Shown: one piece after another, positions 1-9,324 of the stretch | Layout: each line of letters begins with the position of its first letter | How positions within the stretch are numbered: the stretch's first letter is position 1 | NCBI GenBank assembly: GCA_964654825.1 | Contig: CAZZKG010000014.1 | Location: forward strand, 7,346 to 71,345 | Reading direction: 5' to 3' | DNA length: 64,000 bases | Origin: CAZZKG01 sp964654825 | GTDB lineage: Bacteria > Gemmatimonadota > CAZMKB01 | Program-made: the position numbers and the translations under genes | The notes under the pieces: generated by a model | The model's input: the letters and a program-made list of their open reading frames with translations, nothing else | Told to the model about the DNA's origin: nothing | Database searches by the model: none

Positions 1-169
1 CGGTGACGCTTTTCCCGCTCCCGGACTCCCCGACGATCCCGATTATTTCACCGTGATCCACTCCGAAGGAAATGCCGTCAACGACAGTGACCGGACCGGA
101 CCTGGTGTCGAGTGAGAGGGAGAGATCCTTCACCCGGAGGAGCATGTCGCTGGTATTGGTCTGCATCAT
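1..169 (-). CDS. Peptide ABC transporter ATP-binding protein (N-terminal fragment)
   Basis: The first 56 residues of an OppD/DppD-type ATPase run off the left edge of the window. Read on the minus strand, the protein opens with MMQTN and reaches a Walker A motif GESGSGKS just before the edge. This wording is typical of oligo/dipeptide and nickel importers, which energise uptake at the inner membrane. The start is the first of two adjacent ATG codons, preceded by GAGGA. Permease and binding-protein partners would lie further left or elsewhere, so the substrate cannot be assigned. Confidence 0.85.
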   Translation of the reverse strand, partial: MMQTNTSDMLLRVKDLSLSLDTRSGPVTVVDGISFGVDHGEIIGIVGESGSGKSVT

Positions 170-336
170 GTCCGGTCCTCACAGTTTCGAAAAATCCCCG
201 CTCACTTACGTGGCCCTGTTCATACATACGCGTGCCTTCGGCCAACGATGCATCACGTTGTTAATGAACAGGACACCTATGAACTCATTCATCCGGGTAC
301 TCGTAGAGCAGGAGGCAGGCGCCCGGGCTTCAGGTC

Positions 337-2103
337 CTATTTGAGCAGTGTCATCTTGATGCTGGTACTCCTGCCTCCTACGATCATCCTCGACAGATAT
401 ACTCCGGAGGCAACTTTCGTGCCCTGCTCATTCCTTCCGTCCCAGACCACCCGGTGGTCCCCGGGCAGAAGTGTACGATCGACGAGCCTTCGGATCAATC
501 TGCCTTTCAAGTCGTAGACCGCCAGTGAGACGCGATTGCCCCAGGCCGGATACCCGGGTACCGAGAACCGGATCGTGGTCTGCGGGTTGAACGGGTTCGG
601 GTAGTTCTGCCTGAGGAGCGCGGTCCCGGGTACTGGAGGCGTCAGCGGCTCATCGCGATCGACCCCGACGTTTTCACCGGGATCGATCAAGAGCACATCC
701 GATTCCCCGAGATTCGTAACGTAGAGGTCTATGAGGCCGGTCCCACCGGCGTCGAAGAAATTGACGTCGACCGTTGTGTCCTCGACGTTAGGAAAGATCT
801 GGAAGGTCCGGTCCGTGAAGAAACCGAACCCATCGTTTACGAGGAGCCGGTTTCTGCCTTTGCCGGCATACAGGCTGTCGAAGAAAACAGTTAAATTCCC
901 TACGACGACATCGTTGTCCCCGTCACCCTCGATGTCGGCCACGTCACACGCGTGCGACCAGCTGCTGTCGACGGAAGACCCTGTCGGCGTTCGGAGCTGG
1001 GTCTCGTCGTAGAACCGGCCGGAACCGTCGTTCATCCAGAGGAAGTTGATCTCCCAGAACCACTTCGCGATGTAGAGGTCCGGTTTCTCATCCCCATCCA
1101 TATCGGCCGCGCTCACCCGCATGCTCGATCCCGTAACAGCGGGGAACCGCTGGGAGGTCTCGTCGGTGAAAAAACCGCTTCCGTTGTTGATGAGGATGCG
1201 TGATTCGTCGCCGTTCACGTTGTCGTTGATGATGACCAGGTCCATGTCATGATCACCTTCGGCATCGAACACGAGGCAGTCCATCGAAGTATCCAGCCTG
1301 GGCTGAAACTGAAAACGCAGGTTGGTCTCATCAGAAAAGTGGCCGCTGCCGTCATTTATAAGGAGCTGATTTTCCTTAGAAGAAGGAAATAAAGGATCAG
1401 CGAAATTCACGATGAAGATGTCGTTGTCACCGTCACCGTCGACGTCACCCCACGAAGCGCCCTGGCTGGCTGCCGAGTCGACCGGGAGATGAGTCAGCGT
1501 CGAATCGAGGAAGTGGCCGGTCCCGTCGTTCATGAAGAGCCTGTTCTGGGAATCGTTGACTGCGACAAACAGGTCCGGCAAGCTGTCTCCTGTGACATCG
1601 ACCAGGTCGACGTCAAAGGCATTAACGGAAATCGGCGGGACACGATCGCTTTCATCGATAAACGCCCCGCCCTCGTTAATGAGCACTCTGGCGGACGTCA
1701 GATAACCCACCGTCACGATATCCTCGTCTCCATCGTCGTCGATGTCGCCGGTGTCGGTTCTCCAGTCCTCATCGCTTTGGGTAAAGGCCTGCCCTGTTGC
1801 GCCCGAAGCGGAAGACAGGACATACACTCCCGAGGGAAGCTCCCGGCCGAGCTCATCGAGTACCCCGGCATCGAGCTTGGAAAGAGTTTTTCGTATCCGT
1901 CCGGCCCTGTCGATCACAACGAAAGGCCCTTCCCGGACTCCCGTGGCACTCATGGACACGGGAAGCTCCGCCCGGTTACCGATCACGAGCATTTTGAAAC
2001 CGGGGGTCGTGCGGGCAGTAGAAACGACTGTCGGATGTGCGAACGAGGGGATCAGGAAAAGGACACCGAAGAGAAGGATTTGGATTTTCTGAAACGGCTT
2101 CAT
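337..2103 (-). CDS. Secreted FG-GAP/VCBS repeat protein with C-terminal sorting module
   Basis: 588 aa. The N-terminus is a signal peptide (basic MKPFQK, then a hydrophobic stretch ending near residue 24). Residues ~110-440 hold repeated FG-GAP/VCBS units with calcium-loop motifs such as DVDGDGDND and DMDGDEKPD, followed by phrases like LLINDGSGHF, which suggests a beta-propeller. Residues ~495-588 form a FlgD-like Ig module with QNYPNPFNPQTT and WDGRN, ending KMTLLK, as in type IX-sorted proteins of FCB bacteria. A GGAGGTCG ribosome site precedes the ATG. It is probably a surface-attached or released adhesion/binding protein; the ligand is unknown. Confidence 0.85.
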   Translation of the reverse strand: MKPFQKIQILLFGVLFLIPSFAHPTVVSTARTTPGFKMLVIGNRAELPVSMSATGVREGPFVVIDRAGRIRKTLSKLDAGVLDELGRELPSGVYVLSSASGATGQAFTQSDEDWRTDTGDIDDDGDEDIVTVGYLTSARVLINEGGAFIDESDRVPPISVNAFDVDLVDVTGDSLPDLFVAVNDSQNRLFMNDGTGHFLDSTLTHLPVDSAASQGASWGDVDGDGDNDIFIVNFADPLFPSSKENQLLINDGSGHFSDETNLRFQFQPRLDTSMDCLVFDAEGDHDMDLVIINDNVNGDESRILINNGSGFFTDETSQRFPAVTGSSMRVSAADMDGDEKPDLYIAKWFWEINFLWMNDGSGRFYDETQLRTPTGSSVDSSWSHACDVADIEGDGDNDVVVGNLTVFFDSLYAGKGRNRLLVNDGFGFFTDRTFQIFPNVEDTTVDVNFFDAGGTGLIDLYVTNLGESDVLLIDPGENVGVDRDEPLTPPVPGTALLRQNYPNPFNPQTTIRFSVPGYPAWGNRVSLAVYDLKGRLIRRLVDRTLLPGDHRVVWDGRNEQGTKVASGVYLSRMIVGGRSTSIKMTLLK

Positions 2104-2228
2104 CGGAAACGACCTCCATTCAGAGAATATAACGAGGGCTTGTGTTCCGGTCAGGTCCTTCGTCCTTCACTACCCACCGGCGGTGAAACAGTTCCACTTC
2201 CCGGCAAGTCCGTCCTACCGGGCGCACA

Positions 2229-2268
2229 CAAAAAAATGAGCCCCTCATGCCTTGCACATGAGGGGCTC
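2229..2268 (-). terminator. Rho-independent terminator of the Asp-box protein gene
   Basis: A perfect 12-bp stem (2238-2249 pairs with 2257-2268; GAGCCCCTCATG arms) is followed on the minus strand by a run of seven T. It lies 36 bp after the stop of the 2305-4155 gene, so it separates that gene from the FG-GAP gene at 337-2103. Confidence 0.9.
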
Positions 2269-2304
2269 CCGTGTTTTGTCGAAGGGGTTCACCCCGGAAG
2301 AATT

Positions 2305-4155
2305 TTACTTCAGAAGCACCATCTTCCGTGTCTGGTTGAACCCATCGTCGGTTCTCAGTCGATAGAAATAGATACCGCTCGCGACGATCTCGCCGCTGCC
2401 GTTTCTCCCATCCCAGGTAACCGTGTGGTTACCGGCTTCCCTCACTCCGTTCTCGAGGGTCTTGATGAGCTGACCCCTGAGGTTTCTGATCTCGAGTGTC
2501 ACCTTTGCATCCCGGTCGAGAGCGTAGGTTATCGTGGTCATCGGGTTGAAGGGGTTGGGATAATTCTGACTCAGAGCCACCGCTTTGGGCAGGTTGGCCC
2601 CCTGGGTGTCGTCGTCATCGATACCGGTGGGAGCATTGTAGGTCGTCTGCAGATGCCACAGAGTCGAGTCCGCTGCGTTGCCGCCATCACCGTAGTAGAT
2701 GAAGAGCCAGTCGCAATAGTACTCGGGTGGGTTAGCTGTCGGCACGACCAGGTCGACGATCCTGTTGTAAGTCTCATCGGCTGCGTCCTGCGTGATATTG
2801 ATCGGCCCGGTCCCGGCAGATGATCCTGCGGCAATCGCGTTCATGCAGATGTCGCCGGCTCCGCCGCCGCTTCCCTGGATGAACTCGGTCCATCCGGCAA
2901 CCACGTGCCCGTCGGCCGCTTTCGCGAGTGAGGGCATGAAGGCGACACCGGACTCACCCTCGAGCGCCGAGTTCTCGGGGAACCCGATGTACGAGGTGGT
3001 CATGACACCATTGTCGACTATAGTGTGCCAGAGACCGGCGTACCCGTAAGTCGTGTCGTTCATGTTCGTGACGATGTGAGCGAGCCCGTCGGATGTGACA
3101 GCCACGTTTTCGTGAGCGTTGTTGAATGCGCTGTAACCCGCATCCTGGACGCCGCCGACGTATACGACCGTGGAGTCGAATGCGGGAACACCGGAATGCC
3201 CGGTCGGATAATTCGCACCTTCGGTCCCGAAGATGAGTTCGAGATCGCTCCAGGTCGCGCCACCGTCGGTCGACTGCGTGTAGGCGGGGTAAGACACCGC
3301 GCCAAGCAGGCCGTGGGCCGCGGCCCAGGTGTCATCGAGGACTGGAAAGGCGAGTGCCGCGATGAAGCTGCCGTTCGCGTCGAACATGAGAGGACCGTCC
3401 ATCCCGGCCATGTCGAAACCGTTTGTCCCGATAGTGGCGGTGATGTCCAGGTCGGTACCCCAGCTCGTACCGTTGTCGGTCGACGACCTGAAGTAGGTCT
3501 CATACGGGTTCCCCGCGGCGAAATCGATGAGGCTCATGTACGCGATGCCGCCCGGCTGCATCGACAGCATGGTGTAGAACTCATCTTTGGTCGTGTCCGG
3601 AGTGATCTCGACGAACGGGTTGAAAGCCTGGAGACACTTGAACAGGTCGCTGGTCCAGAACGTCGCGGTGTTACCCGAATGCAGGCCCTGTTCGGTGTAG
3701 GTCAGGTACGTGAGATCGTCGTTGAAGTCGATGATGTGGTTTCTGTCACGAAGGGCATCCCATGCGGGGTCGCTGAGGGGACCGACAACGCTCCAGGTGG
3801 CGCCGTTGTCGCTGGACAGGGCCGAGTGGAGCCTCATCTCGGGGAGATCCAGGTCCTTGGTGAAGACGACCTCGATCGACATCGGATCTTCACCGTTACA
3901 GTCATGCCGGATGATCTTCCTGCCGCCGCCGAGGAGGACCCTCAGGTTGGTGACTTCCCCTGAGACGGCATTCATTGTCGCCTGAACGTGAGGCTGATCA
4001 CCCGTCTGGAGCGTCGGGCCGAAGGTCGGCTTCTTCACCGTACGCTGGGGGGCTTTCCACAGCTGCGCATCCGTGTCGGCCATCGCGTTCGAAACGAACA
4101 TGGCCACCACGGCAAGAGCAAGTACCAATACAGACATTTTTCGAACCATTTCCAA
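2305..4155 (-). CDS. Secreted Asp-box (sialidase/BNR-like propeller) protein with sorting module
   Basis: 616 aa with a signal peptide ending at about ANA-MAD (residue 26). At least three Asp-box motifs of the form SxDxGxTW are visible (SSDNGATW near 93, SSTDNGTSW near 225, STDGGATW near 295), the hallmark of BNR/sialidase-type six-bladed propellers. No full sialidase catalytic set was recognised, so hydrolase activity is not claimed. Residues ~525-616 are a FlgD-like sorting module with QNYPNPFNPMTT and WDGRN, ending KMVLLK. The gene is monocistronic: it has its own promoter inside the end of lipM and its own terminator. The ribosome site is GAGAGGAG. Confidence 0.82.
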   Translation of the reverse strand: MEMVRKMSVLVLALAVVAMFVSNAMADTDAQLWKAPQRTVKKPTFGPTLQTGDQPHVQATMNAVSGEVTNLRVLLGGGRKIIRHDCNGEDPMSIEVVFTKDLDLPEMRLHSALSSDNGATWSVVGPLSDPAWDALRDRNHIIDFNDDLTYLTYTEQGLHSGNTATFWTSDLFKCLQAFNPFVEITPDTTKDEFYTMLSMQPGGIAYMSLIDFAAGNPYETYFRSSTDNGTSWGTDLDITATIGTNGFDMAGMDGPLMFDANGSFIAALAFPVLDDTWAAAHGLLGAVSYPAYTQSTDGGATWSDLELIFGTEGANYPTGHSGVPAFDSTVVYVGGVQDAGYSAFNNAHENVAVTSDGLAHIVTNMNDTTYGYAGLWHTIVDNGVMTTSYIGFPENSALEGESGVAFMPSLAKAADGHVVAGWTEFIQGSGGGAGDICMNAIAAGSSAGTGPINITQDAADETYNRIVDLVVPTANPPEYYCDWLFIYYGDGGNAADSTLWHLQTTYNAPTGIDDDDTQGANLPKAVALSQNYPNPFNPMTTITYALDRDAKVTLEIRNLRGQLIKTLENGVREAGNHTVTWDGRNGSGEIVASGIYFYRLRTDDGFNQTRKMVLLK

Positions 4156-4343
4156 CTCCTCTCGTAGTGATTAATAACCTGTAAGGAATCGGGCGGACAA
4201 AAAATACTCCCTCATCACCTCCTTTCGGTAAGGCACAATAACGCGCGGTTTTGTAAGATTTGGGAAAGATTTCGTGATATGTCTAGCCCTCACTGATTAT
4301 GACAAAGATATGATTACACTACCCCCTCTTTGTCTTCTAAGAA

Positions 4344-4372
4344 ATATTACCAATTTAGAGAATTCATGTCAA
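4344..4372 (-). promoter_or_regulatory. Near-consensus sigma70 promoter for the Asp-box protein
   Basis: On the minus strand TTGACA (4367-4372) and TAATAT (4344-4349) are separated by 17 bp. The -35 box overlaps the lipM stop codon. The start would fall near 4337 and leave a leader of about 180 nt before the ATG at 4155. No known riboswitch was recognised in that leader. Confidence 0.7.
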
Positions 4373-5265
4373 GCATTTTTACGCGGAAGTGGTGGAAATC
4401 CATTTACCCATCCGGGGCCCGGTTCGAACCGGCAGACAGAATGGGATTCATTCCACCCGGGCGTGGAATATTTATTTTGGACGAGTTCCTCGCACCGAGC
4501 ACATTCGTCATCTGATAGAGGACCGGCTGTTATTTCGACTGCTAAAATCCTCCTGAAACCGGAAACAAGAGCATCACTCACCTCCCGGTATCGCACCTCA
4601 CGTCCCAGAGCTTCGGAAAGGGTCACCGATCGCGCGGCGAGCTCTTCGCCCAGTCGCTTTTTTTCGGTCTCTGAGAGGAGCGGAACGAATTCGTGAGGAC
4701 CCGAAGGCGGTGTAACCAGAGGCAGAGACCCATGCTGCAGCAGGTGGTTCCCGATCACTCTCTGGGCACTTCCCACGATCTTTCTTCCCGCGCAACTCAC
4801 CTCGAACCTCGAAGTGCTGGTGAAACACGGTTTCACCCCAACTCTCTTCCTCCCGGCAGCGGGGCCCGGGAGAAGGGGGCGTTCGTACTCAGCTTCGGCA
4901 CCAAGAGAATGCAGGCCTTCCACCAGAGCCAGGCTGATGACGCGATAGGCATCTGTAATCGTCCCGCCGGGAGCGATTTCTTCGACCGCCGCGGTGACCG
5001 AGTAGGTGAGATCCCAGCCGTGGAGTACCACCCTCCCGCCGGTCAGACGCCTGACACGGCTTATCCCCTCGTTATTGCATCTTAGAGGATCGATCTGCTG
5101 TTCCATCTTCTGAAAGTACCCGATCGAGAAGGACGGCGGATCCCAGCAGTATGTCCTGATAGTGGGCGGTGAAGTCCCGGCTATCACTCCCTGGAATAGT
5201 GATTCATCGACCGCCATGTTGAATGCGGCATCTCCTGTACCTGTGTCGAGGAATCTCCAGGTCAT
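4369..5265 (-). CDS. lipM: LipM-like octanoyltransferase (biotin/lipoate A/B ligase family)
   Basis: 298 aa. It would move an octanoyl group from acyl carrier protein to GcvH, the first step in making lipoyl-GcvH. The BPL_LplA_LipB fold shows RRLTGGRVVLH (72-82). The stretch KPCFTSTSRFEV places a cysteine at 147, where Bacillus LipM has its catalytic Cys150, and GRKIVGSAQR (161-169) supplies the conserved lysine. LplA ligases instead carry an RRxSGGGxVYHD motif and lack this cysteine. The ATG at 5265 lies 7 bp after the gcvPB stop. A TTG at 5328 would overlap gcvPB and was not chosen. A simple lipoate-protein ligase remains the alternative. Confidence 0.8.
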   Translation of the reverse strand: MTWRFLDTGTGDAAFNMAVDESLFQGVIAGTSPPTIRTYCWDPPSFSIGYFQKMEQQIDPLRCNNEGISRVRRLTGGRVVLHGWDLTYSVTAAVEEIAPGGTITDAYRVISLALVEGLHSLGAEAEYERPLLPGPAAGRKRVGVKPCFTSTSRFEVSCAGRKIVGSAQRVIGNHLLQHGSLPLVTPPSGPHEFVPLLSETEKKRLGEELAARSVTLSEALGREVRYREVSDALVSGFRRILAVEITAGPLSDDECARCEELVQNKYSTPGWNESHSVCRFEPGPGWVNGFPPLPRKNA

Positions 5266-5272
5266 ATCGATA

Positions 5273-6727
5273 TCAGGTCTGCGGGCGCCAGGTGAGTACG
5301 GGTTTCCGTGCGGCCTGTACTTCGTCAAGCCTTCTCACCGGCGTCGAGTGCGGCGCTTCCTTCACCCGATCGGGGTCACTCCGGGATTCCTCGTCGATCA
5401 TGAGCATCGCCTCGATGAATCCATCGAGGCTCTCGAGGCTCTCAGTCTCGGTCGGTTCGATCATCAGGGCTTCTGGGACGATGAGTGGAAAATAGATGGT
5501 CGGAGCGTGTACTCCGAAATCCAGGAGTCTCTTGGCTATGTCCAGGGTTTTGACACCCCGCTCCTTCTGGTTGACACCGCTCAGAACACACTCGTGCATG
5601 CAGGGACCGGGATAGGGATTGTGGTAGTGTTGTTCGAGTTTCATCATGCAATAGTTTGCATTCAGGATAGAATCTTCGGCAACCTGTTTGAGACCTTCGG
5701 CGCCGAGCATTCTGATGTATGTGTAGGCCTTCACCAGAACGGTGAAATTACCGTAGTAGGAGTGGAGTTTCCCGATCGAATGAGGGACGTTGTAGTCGAA
5801 TCCATATCCGCCGTTTTCGTTCTTTATCAAAGTCGGGACGGGAAGATAATCTTTTAGAAAATCCTTCACACCCACCGGACCCGAGCCGGGCCCCCCACCG
5901 CCGTGCGGTGTCGAGAAGGTCTTGTGCAGGTTGAAGTGAAGGACGTCGAAGCCCATGTCGCCGGGTCTCACGATGTGCAGGAGAGCATTGAGGTTTGCCC
6001 CGTCCATGTACATGATCCCCCCGGCATCGTGGACCATCTTCGTTATCTTAAGGATGTTTTTCTCGAACTTCCCGAGCGTGTTGGGGTTGGTCAGCATGAA
6101 CGCGGCGACATCTTCGGAGAGGGCGTTCCCGAGCTGTTCGATATCGACCAGGCCTTCGCCGTCGGAGGGAATAGTGACCACCTCGTAGCCGGCCAGCCGG
6201 ATACTCGCGGGATTTGTCCCGTGAGCTGAATCGGGCGTGATGACCTTCCTTCTCGGATCGCCGTTTCGGGTGTGATACGCCCTGGTGATGAGAAGCCCGG
6301 TGAGCTCACCCTGAGCACCCGCAGCCGGCTGCAGGGTGATTGCATCAAACCCGGCGATTTCGGTGAGGTATTCACCCAGTTCGTACATCAGCCTGAACGC
6401 GCCCTGGCAGAGATCGAGCGGCGTCATGGGATGCAGACTTGCATACCCCGGCAGCTTCGCAACTTCCTCGTTGACCTTGGGGTTGTACTTCATGGTACAC
6501 GACCCCAGAGGATAAAAACCCCTGTCCATGTGGTGGTTCATCGTGGAGAGACGGACGAAGTGCCGCATGACATCCTGCTCACTCACCTCGGGAAGGGGAG
6601 GGCCTTCATCTCTCGAAACACCCCGGGGCAGCAGTTCTTCGACTGGGACGTCAGGAACATCGAGGGCTGGAAGCGTGTACCCCTTCCGGCCCGATCTTGA
6701 CAACTCGAAGATAAGGCTGTTTTTCAC
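5273..6727 (-). CDS. gcvPB: Glycine dehydrogenase (decarboxylating) subunit 2
   Basis: 484 aa, the usual size for the C-terminal half of a split P-protein. It decarboxylates glycine with pyridoxal phosphate and passes the aminomethyl group to lipoyl-GcvH in the cytoplasm. The cofactor lysine is K269 in HFNLHKTFSTPHGGGGPG, and GSCTMKYNPK is near residue 75. The start is GTG with AAGGAGAG upstream. It is fourth in the gcvH-gcvPA-UPF0173-gcvPB-lipM operon and depends on the gcvPA product as its partner. Confidence 0.95.
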   Translation of the reverse strand: MKNSLIFELSRSGRKGYTLPALDVPDVPVEELLPRGVSRDEGPPLPEVSEQDVMRHFVRLSTMNHHMDRGFYPLGSCTMKYNPKVNEEVAKLPGYASLHPMTPLDLCQGAFRLMYELGEYLTEIAGFDAITLQPAAGAQGELTGLLITRAYHTRNGDPRRKVITPDSAHGTNPASIRLAGYEVVTIPSDGEGLVDIEQLGNALSEDVAAFMLTNPNTLGKFEKNILKITKMVHDAGGIMYMDGANLNALLHIVRPGDMGFDVLHFNLHKTFSTPHGGGGPGSGPVGVKDFLKDYLPVPTLIKNENGGYGFDYNVPHSIGKLHSYYGNFTVLVKAYTYIRMLGAEGLKQVAEDSILNANYCMMKLEQHYHNPYPGPCMHECVLSGVNQKERGVKTLDIAKRLLDFGVHAPTIYFPLIVPEALMIEPTETESLESLDGFIEAMLMIDEESRSDPDRVKEAPHSTPVRRLDEVQAARKPVLTWRPQT

Positions 6728-6751
6728 GTCTGACTCACTCTCCTTAATAAC

Positions 6752-7435
6752 TCAGAATTCGAGGACTTCGCCCGGAGTCATCACGGAACATCTGATCCCT
6801 GTTTCCTCTTCGAGCATCTCCTTGAACTTCAGGGGATCCTGCTCGATGACTTCCCAGGTGTTGTAGTGCATCGGGATGACCTGCCGGGCTTTGAGCATAC
6901 CTGCTGCGACGACTGCATCCTCCGGCCCCATGGTGAAGTTGTCACCGATCGGGAGCAGGGCGACATCGATCTTTTCCATCCTTCCGATGAGTTCGAACTC
7001 GGTCACGAGGCCCGTGTCTCCTGCGTGAAACACTGTTTTGCCTTCGGCGCTGTAGATGAAGCCGCAGGGATAGGAATACACTCCTCCTTCGTCTCCTACT
7101 TCACCTCCATGTGTGGCGAAGGTAAGCTTCACCCTCCCGAATGAGAAAACCCGCGATCCGCCGATGTGCATGGGATGCGTTTTTACGCCTTTGGACGTGA
7201 GGTAATTCGCCAGCTCGAACGTCGTCACGACGAGTGCGCCGGTTCTCTTCGCGATGGTTACCGTGTCCCCAATGTGATCGGCATGGCCATGGGTGAGGAG
7301 TATCGCGTCCGTCTCGACAATCTCTTCCTTGATATCACTCAGAGGGTTCCCGGTGATGAATGGATCTATGATCACCCTGTTCGAACCGATGTGACACTCG
7401 GCACAGGCATGTCCGTGAAACAGGATCTTCGCCAT
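6752..7435 (-). CDS. UPF0173 metal-dependent hydrolase (beta-lactamase fold)
   Basis: 227 aa. The metallo-beta-lactamase signature HGHADH sits at about residue 49, with further metal-ligand candidates in HAGDTG (~140) and PMHYNTW (~193). It is full length for UPF0173/UlaG-like hydrolases, and its substrate is unknown. It lies between the two P-protein genes, 9 bp after gcvPA and 24 bp before gcvPB, so it is transcribed with glycine cleavage. A role in repairing or clearing a by-product of that pathway is possible but is inference. Confidence 0.85.
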   Translation of the reverse strand: MAKILFHGHACAECHIGSNRVIIDPFITGNPLSDIKEEIVETDAILLTHGHADHIGDTVTIAKRTGALVVTTFELANYLTSKGVKTHPMHIGGSRVFSFGRVKLTFATHGGEVGDEGGVYSYPCGFIYSAEGKTVFHAGDTGLVTEFELIGRMEKIDVALLPIGDNFTMGPEDAVVAAGMLKARQVIPMHYNTWEVIEQDPLKFKEMLEEETGIRCSVMTPGEVLEF

Positions 7436-7444
7436 CTTCTCCCC

Positions 7445-8782
7445 CTATCCTCCAAGGGCTTCAATAAATCCGTCGATCTCTTCCCTCGTGCGCTTTTCCG
7501 TAACCGCCATCAGCATGATACCATCCAGGTCACGATCGAAGCATCCCGCATCGACTCCCGCCAGATATCCCCTGGATTTCATCTTCTCTATGATCTCACC
7601 GGGAGAGATGTGTGTCCTCACGGGGAACTCCTTGAAAAACGGTACATCCCACGGGGCCTCGTACCCCGGGAGCTCGAGTATCTTCTCTCGCATGTAACTG
7701 GCTTTTTTCAGGCAGAGGAGAGCTGCTTCCCGCAGACCTTCTTTGCCCATCACCGACATATAAACAGTTGCGGCGAGGGCGTTCAGGGCCTGATTCGTAC
7801 ATATGTTGGAGGTGGCTTTTTCTCTCCTGATGTGCTGTTCCCGTGTCTGCAGGGTGAGTACATACCCCCTCCTGCCGTCGGTGTCGACGGTCTCACCCAC
7901 GAGCCTCCCCGGAAGCTGGCGTTTGTATTTTTCCTTACACGCGAAGAACCCGAAGCGGGGGCCGCCGAATGAAGGGGTATTACCCAGTGCCTGTCCGTCA
8001 CCTACCACGATGTCGGCACCGAAATCGCCGGGAGGTTTCAGGATACCAAGGGAGATGGGATCGACGACGGTGACGAACAACGCTCCGCAGGTCACTGCGG
8101 CCTGCCCGACCGCCCTGAGGTCTTCGATGCTCCCCACGAAGTTGGGATTCTGGATGATCACTGCTGCCGTGTCGTCACAGCACTTCTCCCTCAGTATATC
8201 CAGGTCGGTGAGCCCGCCTGACAGAGGGATTTCTTCTGTCGTCACATCCCGTCCGGTGAGATAGGTGTGCATTACCCGGCGATAGAAGGCAAACACACCC
8301 GCCGAGACGAGGAGTTTTCGTCTGTTTTTCACAATGGAGAGCGCCATGATGGCCGCTTCGGCGAGTGCCGAACCACCGTCATAGACCGAGGCGTTGGAGA
8401 CTTCCATACCTGTGAGTCCGGCTATCATGGTCTGGTATTCGAATATCGCGGTCAGCGTACCCTGGCTGACCTCCGGCTGATACGGCGTGTATGCTGTGTA
8501 GAACTCCGGCCTGGATATGATGTGAGAAACGACACTCGGGATGAAATGGTCGTAACTGCCCGCACCCAGAAAAGATATGTACGAGTCGAGATCGCCGTTC
8601 TCCGACGCCAGCCTCTTCAGGAGAGAGACCACCTCCATTTCGGAGATCGGGGGCGGCAGGTCGAGTGGCGCACTCTGACGCAACTCGGGAGGGATGGCAC
8701 CGAGGAGATCGTCGATTTTCCTGATGCCGATAACATCCCGCATCCTGCTGCGGTCTTCGGGTGTGTGGGGGAGATAGGCCAT
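7445..8782 (-). CDS. gcvPA: Glycine dehydrogenase (decarboxylating) subunit 1
   Basis: 445 aa, the N-terminal half of the split P-protein. The N-terminus MAYLPHTPEDRSRMRD and the block FLGAGSYDHFIPSVV are typical of GcvPA. It forms the heterodimeric P-protein with GcvPB. It starts 13 bp after gcvH. Confidence 0.95.
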   Translation of the reverse strand: MAYLPHTPEDRSRMRDVIGIRKIDDLLGAIPPELRQSAPLDLPPPISEMEVVSLLKRLASENGDLDSYISFLGAGSYDHFIPSVVSHIISRPEFYTAYTPYQPEVSQGTLTAIFEYQTMIAGLTGMEVSNASVYDGGSALAEAAIMALSIVKNRRKLLVSAGVFAFYRRVMHTYLTGRDVTTEEIPLSGGLTDLDILREKCCDDTAAVIIQNPNFVGSIEDLRAVGQAAVTCGALFVTVVDPISLGILKPPGDFGADIVVGDGQALGNTPSFGGPRFGFFACKEKYKRQLPGRLVGETVDTDGRRGYVLTLQTREQHIRREKATSNICTNQALNALAATVYMSVMGKEGLREAALLCLKKASYMREKILELPGYEAPWDVPFFKEFPVRTHISPGEIIEKMKSRGYLAGVDAGCFDRDLDGIMLMAVTEKRTREEIDGFIEALGG

Positions 8783-8795
8783 GGATCCCGCTCTC

Positions 8796-9173
8796 TCAGG
8801 AAATCAGTGCCTTGTAATCCTCGGGACCCAGGAGCACAGTCAGCTCCTCCTCGGCAGAGAACCGGACCTTGATAATCCAACCCTCGCCGTACGGGTCCTT
8901 GTTCATCACTTCGGGGGTTTCCTCGATGACGCTGTTCACCTCGACAACCTCACCGCTCACGGGAGAGTAGAGGTCAGCAACCGTCTTGACGGCCTCGATG
9001 GTTCCGAAAGACTCCATCTGCCTGACCTCGGTACCGACATCGGGAAGTTCTACAAAAACGATGTCGCCGAGCTCGCCCTGTGCGTAATCGGTAATGCCGA
9101 TCGTGGCGATGGAATCATCGATTCCCACCCACTCGTGTTCCTTCGTATACCTCAGGTTTTCAGGAACGCTCAT
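8796..9173 (-). CDS. gcvH: Glycine cleavage system H protein
   Basis: 125 aa, a normal length. The lipoyl-carrying lysine is K63 in SFGTIEAVKTVADLYSP. It shuttles the aminomethyl group between P, T and L proteins and is the expected target of the LipM-like enzyme at the operon's end. The start has a GGAGGAG site. It is first in the operon, with a promoter about 100 bp upstream. No aminomethyltransferase (gcvT) accompanies it. Confidence 0.95.
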   Translation of the reverse strand: MSVPENLRYTKEHEWVGIDDSIATIGITDYAQGELGDIVFVELPDVGTEVRQMESFGTIEAVKTVADLYSPVSGEVVEVNSVIEETPEVMNKDPYGEGWIIKVRFSAEEELTVLLGPEDYKALIS

Positions 9174-9275
9174 AACTCCTCCGGTACATTCAACAAAAAG
9201 CGCGAAAAAACGGGAGCTCGCACTCCGGTTTTTGCTGCGAAGTAATCTTTTTCACGATCTCGATTTGAGAACTCT

Positions 9276-9304
9276 AACTTATCACCCGCCACGGATAATG
9301 TCAA
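9276..9304 (-). promoter_or_regulatory. Promoter of the glycine cleavage operon
   Basis: On the minus strand TTGACA (9299-9304) and TAAGTT (9276-9281) are 17 bp apart. The leader would be about 95 nt. I looked for a tandem glycine riboswitch in it and did not recognise one. Confidence 0.55.
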
Positions 9305-9324
9305 GAAACCATAAATAGATAAAG

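Noticed and set aside
1489..2823. 444-codon plus-strand open frame
   Set aside because: It runs antisense through two secreted-protein genes and the terminator between them. No ribosome site or recognisable motif.
3025..3963. 312-codon plus-strand open frame
   Set aside because: Wholly antisense to the Asp-box protein, whose repeated motifs, signal peptide and sorting tail prove the minus frame.
4425..4445. tRNA-like GGTTCGAACC sequence
   Set aside because: It lies inside the lipM coding region and no cloverleaf could be drawn around it.
9174..9275. Possible glycine riboswitch before gcvH
   Set aside because: No tandem aptamer pattern or conserved core could be found in the ~95-nt leader.
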